Source of the DNA: Rhizophagus irregularis
Lineage: Eukaryota > Glomeromycota > Glomeromycetes > Glomerales > Glomeraceae
DNA: 64,000 nucleotides
Assembly: GCF_026210795.1 (NCBI RefSeq)
Contig: NC_089430.1
Span: 4,836,001-4,900,000, forward strand
Reading direction: 5' to 3'
Below are positions 45,806 through 56,872 of this stretch, piece by piece. Under the pieces are notes generated by a model, which was not told the origin of the DNA, made no database searches, and saw only the letters and a program-made list of their open reading frames with translations. The stretch's first letter is position 1; the number at the start of each line of letters is the position of its first letter. A program made the translations under genes and the position numbers.

Positions 45806-46054
45806 TAACACTAGTCGAAATAAGGCAAATTGGAAATAAGGCAAATCGTCCTTATTTTGGCTAAATTTCGGCTAATAATTAACGATCGTCTGTATATCAG
45901 GTGACATTCGGCATAGCCGATTTCCGATTTCACTAGTCGAAAAAGGCCGGCCTATATTCAATTAAAAATTCGACCATGATCTACGATTAGACATTGGTCG
46001 AATAGTCTAATTAAACGTCATGCATTACGCGTATCAAAGTTTAAAAAAGGATCT

Positions 46055-46230
46055 TTTTTAAACTTTCCCCTTTCATCCCTTCCTTTCACGCACTTCACTT
46101 CATCCTTACTTTCCCTGTCCTTTCGTCCTTCCCCTCCCTTCCCCTATTGTCCTTTCCTTTCCCTTTCGTCCTTTCCTTGCTTCCCCTTTCTCTCTCCCCC
46201 TTTTCTCACACCTTTCTTCCGCCTTTTTTT
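46055..46230 (+). other. Polypyrimidine (CT-rich) tract
   Basis: About 170 nt with almost only C and T on the plus strand (CCTTTCC, CCCTCCC runs). In fungi such tracts often precede transcription starts, and they can form triplex DNA. It lies directly upstream of the first GTAAGT donor-like site of the element (46243), so it could be a promoter-leader for a transcript across the array. That is inference. Confidence 0.5.
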
Positions 46231-46239
46231 CTTGGAAGT

Positions 46240-46545
46240 AATGTAAGTTTCGTTTCAAAACTTACATATTTTTTTTTAATTTTTTTTTTTAATTTAAGAA
46301 ACGAATTTCTTTTCATTGTTTTTTTTTGTAGGACGCCAGCTTTAACACGAAACTAGACTTTAAGGTAAAAAACGGGAAAGTGAAGTTTTGTTAATTTAAG
46401 AAACAAACTAACGTTTCTTTTCATTATTTTTTTTTTGTAGGACGCATAGGAGGACGCCGGCTTTAACACGAAACTGGACTTTAAGGTAAAAAATAGGGAA
46501 AAGGGAAAGGAGAAGGGGATTTAGAACCAAGATTCTTAAGAATCT
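46240..46545 (+). repeat. Two exon-like units ahead of the main array
   Basis: After GTAAGT at 46243, TTTTTTGTAG at about 46323-46332 precedes a 33-nt GACGCCAGC-starting segment that ends in TTTAAG before GTAAAA. The next unit (acceptor at 46431-46440, with CTAAC branch-like motif at 46408) carries a 45-nt related segment. Both exon-like segments are multiples of three and share AACACGAAACT and GGACTTTAAG. Confidence 0.5.
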
Positions 46546-46556
46546 TGGTTTTTATT

Positions 46557-49255
46557 TTTTTTAATATTTCGGAACGGTTACTAACCGTTCCTTTCTTTTT
46601 TATAGGTTTCGGGCAGGCTTCCTGGTTTTGAAGAATGGAAAAGAACCAAAATTCATAAGTAAACGAATCTTGGTTTAATTTTTTTTGTTTTTTTTTTGTA
46701 ATATTAACGAACGGTTACTAATAACCATTTTTTCTTTATTATTTTAGGATCGGGTTGGCTTCCGAATTCCGAAGAACAGAAAGAACTAAGTTTCGTAAGT
46801 ACGAGTATGAAACTTGGTTTATTTTTTATTTTTTTTTTTTCCTATTATATGAATGGTTACTAACCATTCCTTTCTTTTTCTTATAGGTTCGGCTCGCCTG
46901 CCATGAGTTTTCCGAAGAACGGAAAAAAACTAAGATTCTGTACTACAAATCTTAGTTTTTTTTTTCTTTTTTAATATTTGGAACGGTTATTACTAACCGT
47001 TCTTTTTCTTTTATTTTTTATAGGTTCGGTGTCTCAGGAGAGGCTTCCGAGTTCTGAAGAACGAAAAAAAAACCAAGATTCGTAAGTATATACGAATCAT
47101 GGTTTTAATTTTGTTTTTTTTTTAATTTTATTAATGAACAGTTACTAATAACCGTTCTTTCTTTTTTTAGGTTCACGAGTTCTGAAGAATAGAAAAGAAC
47201 TAAGATTCGTAAGTATATACGAATCTTGGTTTTAATTTTTTTGTTTTGTTTAATTTTATTAATGAACGGTTACTAATAACCGTTCTTTTCTTTTTTTAGA
47301 TTCGGATGGGCTTCCGATCTTTGGAAAAAGTGGAACCAAGATTTATAAGTAAGTACAAATCTTGGTTTAATTTTTTTTTATTATTATTATTACGAACGGT
47401 TACTAATAACCGTTCTTTTCTTTTTTTTTAGGATTGGGTGGATTTCCGAATTCCAAACAACGGAAAATTAAGATTCATAAGTAACTACTAATTACGAATC
47501 TTGATTTTTTTTCTTTTTTTTAATATTATTAATGAACGGTTACTAATAACCGTTCTTTTTTTTTTCTTTTCTTTTTTTTTAGAATCGGGTGGATTTCTGA
47601 ATTCCGAAGAACAGAAAATCAAGATTCGTAAGTAACTACTAATTACGAATCTTGATTTTTTTTTCTTTTTTTTTTAATATTATTAATGAACGGTTACTAA
47701 TAACCGTTCTTTTCTTTTTTTTTTAGGATCGGGTGGATTTCCGAATTCCAAAGAATGGAAAATCAAGATTCGTAAGTAACTACTAATTACGAATCTTGAT
47801 TTTTTTTTCTTTTTTTTTAATATTATTAATGAACGGTTACTAATAACCGTTCTTTTCTTTTTAGGATCGGGTGGATTTCCGAATTCTGAAGAACGGAAAA
47901 TCAAGATTCGTAAGTAACTACTAATTACGAATCTTGATTTTTTTTTCTTTTTTTTTTAATATTATGAATGAACGGTTACTAATAACCATTCTTTTCTTTT
48001 TTTTTAGGATCGGGTGGATTTTTGAATTCCGAAGTACAGAAAAGAACCAAGATTTGTAAGTATATACGAATCTTGGTTTTGTTTTTGTTTTTTTTTATTA
48101 TTTGGAACGGTTTACTAACCGTTCCTTTCTTTTATTTTTTAGGTTTCGGGTTGACTTCTGAAGATCAAAAGAAAAGGAACCAAGATTCGTAAGTAAGTAC
48201 GAATCTTGGTTTATTTTTTATTTTTATTTTTTATTATTTTGGAGCGGGTACTAACTGTTCCTTTCTTTTATTTTATAGGTTCGGGTGGGCTTCCAAGTTC
48301 CGGAGAATGGAAAAAGATCAAGATTTGTAGTAGAGCTCCGAATGGGTCAGGTCAGGTCAGGTTAATTGATAAACCTGACCTGAAATTTTTTTTCAGGTCA
48401 GATCAGGTCAGGTTATATCAGGTTGTCTGTTTGACCTGACCTGACCTGAAACCTGAAAAATTTCAGGACTATTTTTATTAAGTATTGAAAAAAAACGGTA
48501 CAAAACGTTTTTTTTTTAATATAACATTATGAAAAAAATGTTTTCGCAACGTTTTTTTCTCGAAATATTGCGATTCAACATTTTTATATTAAAATCATAT
48601 AAAAAAGTGAATCCCAATACTGCAATTCACGTTTTTTATATAGAATTAATATAAAAAAAGTGAGTTGCGGTATTGCGATTCACTTTTTTATATAGATTCT
48701 ATATAAAAAAAGAGAGTTGCGGTATTGCGATTCACTTTTTTATATTGATTTCATATAATAAAAGTGAGTTGCGGTATTGCGATTCACTTTTTTATATAGA
48801 TTCTATATAAAAAAGTGAATCGCAATATCGCAACTCTCTTTTATTATATGAAATCAATATAAAAAAGTGAATCGCAATACCGCAACTCACTTTTTTTATA
48901 TAGAATCTATATAAAAAAGTGAATCGCAATACTGCAACTCACTTTTATTATAAAGTAGAATCAATAGGTTCAGGTCAACAGGTCAATCAGGTCAGGTCAA
49001 TCTTCATACCTGACCTGAATTTTTTTTAAAAATCTCATACCTGACCTGAATTTCAGGTCAGGTCAGGTCAGGTTACCTGAATTTGGCTGACCTGTTCAGA
49101 GCTCTAATTTGTAGGTATATACGAATCTTGGTTAAATTTTTTTTATTAATATTAATGAATGGTTACTAATAACCGTTCTTTTCTTTTTTTATAGGTTTGG
49201 GTGGATTTCCGACGAATGGATGAACCAAAACCAAGATTCGTAAGTACGAATCATG
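46557..49255 (+). repeat. Tandem array of ~14 units, each resembling a mini exon plus intron
   Basis: Units of ~125-150 bp. Each has a polypyrimidine stretch ending TTTAG or TATAG, a 45-58 nt segment of the GATCGGGTGGATTTCCGAAT type, then ATTC-GTAAGT. Acceptors end at about 46605, 46747, 46886, 47023, 47170, 47299, 47432, 47582, 47726, 47854, 48007, 48142, 48279 and 49194. The donor sits in the loop of a palindrome (CAAGATTCG / CGAATCTTG) and a TACTAAT or TACTAAC branch-like motif sits in the loop of a second one (GAACGGTTA / TAACCGTTC). Seven units from 47432 on are nearly identical. A hAT-type element interrupts unit 13. Confidence 0.8.
48331..49106. mobile_element. Non-autonomous hAT-type element H1 (copy A), TSD ATTTGTAG
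   Basis: TSD ATTTGTAG at 48323-48330 and 49107-49114. TIRs begin TAGAGCTCCGAATGGGTCAG on the left and TAGAGCTCTGAACAGGTCAG when the right end is inverted. Subterminal arrays of TCAGG/CCTGA repeats fill ~90 bp at each end. The middle (48598-48960) alternates palindromic blocks of GTGAATCGCAATACCGCAAC and its complement with AT spacers. It landed in the CACTA tandem array exactly at a donor-like site. A second, much-interrupted copy is at 52360. Confidence 0.85.
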
Positions 49256-50699
49256 GTTTATTTTATTATTATTATTTTATTATAATTTTGAATTAGCAAT
49301 ATTTATTTGTAATTTAGATAGATGCTAATAATAATAATATAATTATAAAGTTTTTAAGCATTTAATTAATAAATACATTTAATAAATTTGATAATAAAAA
49401 TTGAAATAAATTCAGAAAAAAATAGTCCGATTTTTGTCCGATTTAAGTTCTGAAGTACATCTGATCACAGGTCAAAAAGTGAAAAATCAGGCACCAATTG
49501 GTGACTGATTGATGCCTGATTTTTCACTTTTCGACCTGTGGATTGACTGTCCAAATTTAGTATGATTTAGTTCTGATTTATGTCCGATTTAAGTTCCGAA
49601 GTACATCTGATTGGCAGTCAATCGAATAACAATCGGAATATATTTTTTTTGTAAAAATCAGACATATTTCAGCTGTAATTCGACCTAAAATAAGATATCT
49701 GATTTTTAGCCGATTTGCCTTATTTCGACTAGTGTAATAGACATTTGTTTTTTTTTTAAATCAGAATACTAGATATTATTGTTTTATTATTTATTTAATA
49801 TATAAAAGTTATATGAACATTGTGTTTTATAAATATTATACAAAAATTTTGTAAAGAAAATTTACAAAAATTTATAATTGATATAATTAATTAATAATTT
49901 AATTTATTATTCTAATTGTTATAAAATAATACATCACATGCTATTTATGAAAGTTTACTTTAATATAATATATATATATTACATTAAGAATATATAAATA
50001 ATTATTTAATTATCCAATTTATTATATACTATTTTTGTAGATAATGTTATATAAATATACTATTTATTTACTATTCGGCATTTAAAAAATGGTTTATTGA
50101 GAAAATATTGACTTTTTGGTTTTTTTATTTTTAAAATTGCCAAAAAATTGGATCTTTCAACTATTAGTATATTAAATATATGTGGAAGTTACATATATAA
50201 ATATACCTAGTATTTAGTAGTAAATTAAATATATGTGAAAGTTACATAAACATATTGGTATTTAATATTTAAAATTATTTTATTAATTAAAATATTTTTT
50301 TTATTATTAGATGCAAATTATTTTAAAAATTGTCAAAAAATTAGATTCTTTAATTATTAGTACATTACATATGCAATTTAGCAATTGAAAAATTATTTTA
50401 TTAATAGGCCATTGATTTTATTTTAGTTTTATTCTTTTTTTTAATTAGATATAATTTATTTTAGAAAATTAAATGATTTGATTCTTTTAATTATTAGTAT
50501 ATTATTATATCTATAGAAGTTGAATAAACATATCTATTTAATGGAATTTAATATTTAAATTATTTTATTAATATAAAACTTAATTTTTGTTTTGTTTTTA
50601 TTTACAGTATTTATTATTTATTTATTTTTTATTAGATACAAATTATTTTAAATATTGTTAGAAATTGGATCAACAAAATCTATCTAATTAAAAAATTTT

Positions 50700-50744
50700 T
50701 GTCATATTTAGATTACCCTGTATAAATAATTTGAATTGTGTAAC
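50700..50744 (+). repeat. Dispersed repeat family R1, copy 4
   Basis: TTTAGATTACCCTGTATAAA then TAATTTGAATTGTGTAAC, followed by GTTCGATCTATTT. A near match to copy 2. Confidence 0.55.
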
Positions 50745-51331
50745 ATTGAAAGTGTGCGTTCGATCTATTTCGTAATTATCATATCATAATTATATCATAA
50801 TTTAAACTAATACATTTACAGTTAATTAAAATTTTAACTGTATTTTTTTTTTATTCTGGTGAATTAATTACTAACAAAAAAAAGTATAATTTCTCTTATA
50901 CATTTATTTGTTGGTCATTTCCGCTCTCTTAGTTACCATGAACCATTTCTTTAATAATAATTTTTTTCAGTTTTTACCAAAAAACTGAAACTACCTTTTT
51001 AGTCTTTTTTTATTATCATTATTGTTTCTTTTGGTTAACTTAACCAAAATTTTTTTATTCTTATTGGATTTTTTTTCAGGGGATTTTTTTTTAATCAGAA
51101 TTTATCAAAATTTTGGATTTTTTTTTTAACCCAAAAAATAGGCTATTCTTTTTTTTTGGTTTGGGTTAAGACTATAGAACTATATCCTATGGCTTTTTGT
51201 GGGATTTTTTTTAGTTAATGATATTGTTTCTAACTAATAAATTCATTTTTTTTTAGTGAGAATTTTTTTGATTATATAGATATTTTGTAATTAAATCAAT
51301 AAATTTTTTGATAAATCTATATAACTAAAAA

Positions 51332-51399
51332 ACTATATAACTTAAAAAATTTGTCTGACGTTTGGATTAGTCTCTGCATAATAATTTGAATTGTGTAAC
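51332..51399 (+). repeat. Dispersed repeat family R1, copy 5
   Basis: CTATATAAC, GTCTGACGTTTGGATTAG, CTCTGCATAATAATTTGAAT then TGTGTAAC, followed by CTGATCTATTTATCC. The TATA-like block is altered here. Confidence 0.5.
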
Positions 51400-52900
51400 T
51401 TGAAATCCATGCCATATAATTAAAACCCGTGACATACCTCCGTCTGATCTATTTATCCGTGTACATTCCAATCAACTAATATAATTTCATTTTACCTTCA
51501 AACTGAAAAAAATTTTTTCTTCCTTTCTTCTTTCGGTTTAGTTTTTTTTTCAAACCGAAAATTTGATTTTTCTCATTCTTTTCCCATTTAGGTTTAATTT
51601 TTTTCCCAAACTGAAAATTATTTTTTTTTTCGAATTATTGCAAAATTTTTTTCGATACTTATTTTTTTCAGATTCCTTTTTTTTCAGAAATTTCCCTTTT
51701 TTTTGAACCAATTTCTTTCTTTATCCTTTTTCTTTCCCCCAAATTTATTTTTAATTTTTTTTTTCTTTTAATTTTTTTTTAAAAAATCACGCTGGATAAA
51801 TAGTTTGATTTTCAAATTCATAAAAATCAAAAAAAAAATTGATATTTTTACAATATTTTATAATTAATTAATTGAAGAAATTGTTGATTTAATAATAGAC
51901 TATTATAACCAAATCCATATCCAAAATTCTCTAAATAATCACCAGATTTTTGATTAAAAATTTTAATTCAAATGGTTTAGTTAAATTAATAATTTATCGA
52001 ATAAAATGAGTATCAAAATAATAATAAATGAAATGAACAGATTTCTAATACATTTAAATGTTCAAATATTTTTCCTAAGTTGGTTATAAGTTTAAGATTG
52101 ACGTAATAAAAATAAGAAATAATTAATTAATATACATATTAATATTTGTAGTATTTTCATAATATTTAAGTTTTTTCAATAAAAATTAATTTTTTAGAAG
52201 TATTCTTGATAATTATTTTTTCACAATTCCTAATTAATCCGAATTTCACTCTACGCTCAAACATCAAATCATTAATACATTATTCTAAAAAAAATGTATA
52301 AGAAATAGCAACACGAAAATAAAAATAATTTATTATTTATATCATTCTAATATTATAAATAGAGCTCCGAATGGGTCAGGTTAGGTCAGGTTTAAGGTTG
52401 CTTGCCGAAACCTGTTTGGCCTAATGCCGAAAGGTGAAACCTCTTATATAGTGCCGAAACGCCGAAACGCCAAAACGCCGAAACCTGTCAAAATTGCGAA
52501 ACTGCCGAAACATGCCGAAACCTCTATAATAGGTTTCTCTGTAGTTTCGGCATAGTTGATCATAAGATTTGCATATAGTTACGCCAAGTTACACCAATTA
52601 ATAATATAATTTAGATGATCAAATAATCTACAAATAAAAGATTAAACTTCAATATTTTACTGTCGTCTTAGTTCTTTTAAGCTTTATCTAGTGTTAGAAT
52701 TTTCATTTCTAACTCCCATATTAATATTATGATATTACACGTTTTTACAGTTTTTTTTTAAGGGGCTTATATTCATTAAAGGAAAATGCGTAACATGCAT
52801 TTAATAAACCCAATTCCGTCATCTCCTTTAACACTGAACTAAAGTTTCTTTTACTTTCTTCCATTTTCTTAATAATAATATTAATAATAAACTGTTTCAA

Positions 52901-55201
52901 ATGACTGATCACATAGAAGATTCACCCATTAAAATGAAAAATAGAGGAGGTCGGCCACCTAATAGCATTTGGGAAGATATTAATAAAGGAGAAGCTGTTG
53001 GTTCTGGCAAATTTGCCGCCTCCTGCAAGTACTGTAAGAATACATGGTCACGCGGTGAAGTTTCAAAGCTCGAAGAGCATCTTTCAAACCATTGTCCAGA
53101 TGCGCCAGCAGCAGTTGTTAGAAGGTATATGACTAAAGTAATAGAACGGCAAGATAAGTCCAAGTCATCCAAAAAAGAAAAATACTCTGAAGGTCAAAGT
53201 AACATGGATGATTACCATGATTCAACAGAGCTTAACGAACAAAGATGTACACGAATTAATCGTGCATTAGTTAAATTTTTTATTGCGTGCGGAATTGCGT
53301 TTAGAGTAGTGGAACATCCCTTTTTCATCAATTTTATAAAAGAGCTTAATGCCGGGTACAATACACCAACAAGGGAAGTATTAGTAAATCAACTACTTGA
53401 ACGTGAATTAGCTCAAGTGAACTTCAAAGTTAATTCTGAGCTTGAAAAGGAAACGAATTTAACGTTAGGTTTGTTAAATTAAATAGGCTATCATACGTCA
53501 TTTTTATTTAATCTTACTTACTATATAATATTAATTTATAATTTAGCCTTTGATGGTTGGACGTCTGGTACACATCGTTCAATTTGGAACTTCATTGTAA
53601 TGACTCCGTCGCGTAAAGAATATCTTTATCAACTTTCTGATTTGTCTGAAAATTCGCACACTGCAGAATATCTAGTTACAGTAATTGAAAAGGTTATAGA
53701 AGGTATTGGAGAAGATCGAATATGTGCTGTAGTTTCCGATAATGCGGCCAATGTTCGTAATGCACGAAAAATTATACATGAGAATCATCCAAAGATTGAG
53801 AATGTGCGATGCGTTGCACATTCTATCAATTTAATTGCATGCGACATCGTCAAGGAGAAGTTTGGGGAACGTTTATTAAAACGTGTTAATATTTTGACAA
53901 CCTTTTTTAGAAGTTCTCATCAGGCTAATGCAAAACTTGCTCAAATAATTAAAGAAAAAGGAATTAGTGGAGGAGGATTAAAATTATATTGCAAGACACG
54001 CTGGACTACTGCTAGTGAATCCGTAAATTCAGTAATAAATTTGGAATCAGCACTAGAAGAAATGGCCAGCGATCACGATAAAGTGCTAACAAATGATAAA
54101 ATAAAACCGATTATTCAATCGAGAAATTTTTTTTCAAATTTACGAGTTCTTGGGTTTGTTCTGGATCCTCTAAGAAAAGCGGTACTTTCATTAGAATCGA
54201 GAAGAGCTACACTTGCAGATTGTTTCCTGAGCTTGGCAAGACTTGCAGCTACATTAAAAAAGTTACCCAAATCATTAAATCCTGCATTCCGAAGTCATTG
54301 TATCAAAGTAATAAATGAAAGATTTGATGAATTCGATGATGATAAGTATATTACTTGTTTTTTTATGGATCCCAGATTTAGAAACGCGCCACTTAAAAAA
54401 TGCGCCCTCATGAGAATTATCAAATGTGCAGCTTCAATCGGGAAAAATTTAGGTTTCGACCGTTACGAAGCTGAAACTTTATGTGATCAAATACAGAAAT
54501 ATATTAATGAGCAAGAGCCATTTGACCTAGATATCGGTTTTGCTAAAGATAATCCTGTGAATTGGTGGAAATATATTAATACCGAACCAGAACCAGATGT
54601 CCTGCCAAGAATTGCAAGTTATCTATTTGCAATATGTCCTAACTCAGCAACTTGCGAACGTGGATTTTCGACTTTAGGATGGCTATTTCATAAACGTCGC
54701 TTAAATCTTAATGTGGATAAACTAGAATCCATGTGCAAATTAATTTTGTATTGGAAATCCAATTCAAAAACTGAACTTGGATTTTATGGAATTGATCAAA
54801 AAAAGAATACTCGTCTTAGTGATGATGAGATCAATATACGTATTGCAGAAGCTTTTGCAGAAGATGACGATGAGGAATATAATGAGGAGCAAGCTTCTAC
54901 TCAGAGATTAACTACAAGCGGCGAAACAATACCCGAAGACAATTGCCGTGTAGTAATCGAAAGTCTATGGATTGATCAATTTGTTAATTTATCGCATGAT
55001 TCAATTACTAGTGAAATCGGCGATATTCCAAGAGATATATTGGATGATTCAGATGAAAATAATGCGGAAGATGATGAAGTTGATGATAGTGGTAATAACA
55101 AGAGACCCGGAGAAGGTGACTATGATTATGATATAGATGATGTATTAGGTATGGATGACGGTGATAATAATGACGATAATTATGATGATAATGAGGAATA
55201 A
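52901..55201 (+). CDS. hAT-family transposase (BED zinc finger, DUF659-like core)
   Basis: Two exons, 52901-53468 and 53547-55201 (phase 1 join, donor GGTTTG, acceptor TTTAG), giving ~740 aa without stops. The N-terminus has a BED-type zinc finger (CKYC, then EEHLSNHC). The core begins AFDGWTSGTHRSIW, with the first catalytic Asp region; VVSDNAANVRNA and VRCVAHSINLI follow, matching the second Asp and the C-x2-H motif of hAT transposases. The dimerisation region has ATCERGFSTLGWL and KLESMCKLI. A ~130-aa acidic tail ends in DDNYDDNEE, longer than usual. The enzyme would cut and join DNA at the element's TIRs in the nucleus. The two-exon frame is intact, so it is potentially functional. Confidence 0.85.
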
Positions 55202-55870
55202 TAATAATGAGAAATAATTACAATAGTTAATCCAATGAGAATTAATTCTAATATCATGTGATTTAAATAATGATACTATTTAGGAAATAAATGATGTAAT
55301 TATGCAGGGCAAAATATTCACGATCAAAGTCCAGTTAACATATAATTATGCAGGCAATGCAGGCAATTGTAATTTTATATTATATTTTAAAACATTGCAA
55401 TTTAATTAAGGAATAAGGATAAGCATATTATATTTTAAAAATAGTGCAATTTAATTAAGGAATAAGGATAAGCATATTATATTTTAAAAATAGTGCAATT
55501 TAATTAAGGAATAAGGATAAGCATATTATATTAGAATCAATAAGTTTTAAGGACTTCGTTAATTAAATTTATTACATTAGATCAATAAATTTTAAGAACT
55601 GCGTTACAAAAAAAAATTTAGAACTGCGTTAATTAAATTTATTACATTAGAATCAAAACTGTGTTTATTTTGTTACAAATACTTTAATTATGTAGAATGT
55701 TATTATGTTCATCAGTTCATGTTTTAAACATTATAACGAATTTTAAAATTATTATAAATATTATGAAATTTGAATTTTTTTTTCGCAATTCAAAACCAAA
55801 TTGTATTTTAATTTTCAAATTGTATTTAATTTTCAAATTTCAAGTTACGAAAAAATCATAAAAATAAAAA
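55202..55870. other. Spacer between the two hAT genes
   Basis: AT-rich and non-coding, with a tandem repeat at 55397-55543. AATAAA-like motifs follow the transposase stop (55285, 55410). The region before 55871 probably serves as promoter of the second gene. Confidence 0.4.
55397..55543 (+). repeat. Three tandem copies of a 49-bp unit
   Basis: CAATTTAATTAAGGAATAAG starts at 55398, 55447 and 55496, with nearly identical downstream sequence (GATAAGCATATTATATT). Copies are almost identical, which suggests recent duplication. Confidence 0.75.
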
Positions 55871-56545
55871 ATGGCAGCATTAGTACCTTTTGTCCCACCG
55901 CCACCACCAGTATTCCAATGGACGATTAACGCAGCTAGGCAATTAATCGCGAAGCGGAGAAACTTACATCAGCAATTTGAAAGAATTGCAAACCGTCATC
56001 ATGTAAATGCATGGACAATAATAGCAAATAGGGTGTTCGTTGCAACGGGATTTGCAGCGACACCCAGGCAATGCCAAACAAAATGGAATGCCCTCAAACG
56101 AGGTTATGAAAACCTCAGTAGGATAATAAATAATAATGATGACGACATTCCTATTATAAGCCCAAATAGTTTCGATAGAGCGTGTTTTGCTGATATGAAC
56201 GATGAATTCTGGTTACAAACCGGTAATTATTATTAATTATTATTTTAAATTAATTTTATTTAGGCAATTCATTCAATTCATTAATATTTTTATTGGATTT
56301 TAGATCTGTTTAGACGAGAGTATCGACGGCAGCATGCTGCGCATGATCGACATCGATATGAATATAGATTGCGAAGGGAAAGAAGAAGGTCGCGATCTAG
56401 GTCTCGATCAAGAAGTAGATCAAAAAGTAGAGATAGAAGACGAGATAGAAGTAGAGATAGAAGACGAGATAGAAGTAGAGATAGAAGACGGGACAGAAGT
56501 AGAGATAGAAGAAGAGGTAGAAGCAGGTCCCCACATAGAAGATAA
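55871..56545 (+). CDS. Myb/SANT-like DNA-binding protein with Arg/Ser-rich tail, encoded by a hAT element
   Basis: Exon 1 55871-56222, exon 2 56304-56545 (donor GGTAATT, acceptor TTTTAG, phase 1), ~197 aa. Residues ~15-100 have the spacing of a trihelix/Myb-SANT-like domain: FQWTINAARQLI, WTIIANRVF, TPRQCQTKWNALKRGY. Such domains bind DNA. Exon 2, read in the correct frame, is an RS domain: RRERRRSRSRSRS and repeated RDRRRDRS, ending SPHRR. RS domains mediate nuclear speckle localisation and splicing-factor contacts. The other open frame of the same DNA is acidic (EIEVEIEDE) and is a by-product. It lies 670 bp after the transposase in the same orientation, inside the TIRs. A role in TIR recognition or RNA processing of the element is inferred only. 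Confidence 0.72.
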
Positions 56546-56872
56546 AGATATTATTAAATTTTAATTTTTATTATATTTTTAATCGTGTATTTTATTAGTT
56601 TAATATTAAATATTATAAAATAAATATTTACATACAAAAAATCATATTGTCTTTAATCTTTATTCTTATAAATTGTTTAAATGCCGAAACTCTAATTAAA
56701 TCATATAGAAAGTATTGCCGAAACGCCGAAACAGTTTTGGCAAGTTACGGCAGTTTCACGATTTTGATAGGTTTCGCAGTTTCGGCATTTCTTGATGATT
56801 TCGTGAAACTAGTTTCGGCAGTTTCGCGTACGCCATTCTGCCGAAACCCTCTAGTTTCGGCAAGCAACCTTA
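56546..56872. other. 3' subterminal region of the two-gene hAT
   Basis: Non-coding, with the GCCGAAAC/GTTTCGGC motif repeated about ten times in both orientations between 56690 and 56865, mirroring 52405-52530. These are candidate transposase or accessory protein binding sites. Confidence 0.6.

Larger units (their letters stand above)
45809..49734. mobile_element. CACTA-type element (non-autonomous), TSD TAA
   Basis: Perfect 22-bp TIRs at 45809-45830 and 49713-49734, beginning CACTAGTCGAAATAAGG. The terminal CACTA/TAGTG and the 3-bp duplication TAA (45806-45808 and 49735-49737) are the signature of the CACTA (EnSpm/CMC) superfamily. A second internal CACTAGTCGAAAAAGG is at 45931. A ~75-bp hairpin lies at 49466-49540 (stem includes AAAAGTGAAAAATCAGGCA). 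No transposase ORF was found; the interior is a pyrimidine-rich tract, an exon-intron-like tandem array and a nested hAT-type element. A transposase in trans would be needed. Confidence 0.8.
49738..52351. other. Intergenic, T-rich, with two dispersed repeat copies
   Basis: No gene. R1 copies at 50700-50744 and 51332-51399, each followed by several hundred bases of T runs with short motifs such as CAGTTTTTACC, AACCAAAA, CAAACCGAAAA. The texture is the same as 3880-4380. Confidence 0.5.
52393..56872 (+). mobile_element. hAT element with two genes, TSD GTCAGGTT
   Basis: TSD GTCAGGTT at 52385-52392 and 56873-56880. Perfect 19-bp TIRs: TAAGGTTGCTTGCCGAAAC (52393-52411) and its inverse (56854-56872). 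Subterminal GCCGAAAC motifs repeat many times within ~170 bp of both ends (52410-52530, 56690-56860). It holds an intact transposase gene (52901-55201) and a second spliced gene (55871-56545). It is inserted in the TCAGG subterminal array of host element H1 copy B. With intact TIRs, TSD and genes it looks recent. Confidence 0.88.

Noticed and set aside
46147-46356. Pyrimidine-tract ORF of 69 codons
   Set aside because: Low-complexity Phe/Leu/Ser/Pro translation of a CT-rich tract, ATG by chance, interrupted by a strong GTAAGT donor.
47683-48439. ORFs within the tandem array (73 and 77 codons)
   Set aside because: Repeat-derived; they run through polypyrimidine and hairpin spacers and change with unit number.
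56334-56564. Acidic ORF (EIEVEIEDE repeats)
   Set aside because: It is the wrong frame of the RS-encoding exon; the frame set by splicing from 56222 to 56304 gives a basic Arg/Ser-rich tail and ends at 56545.
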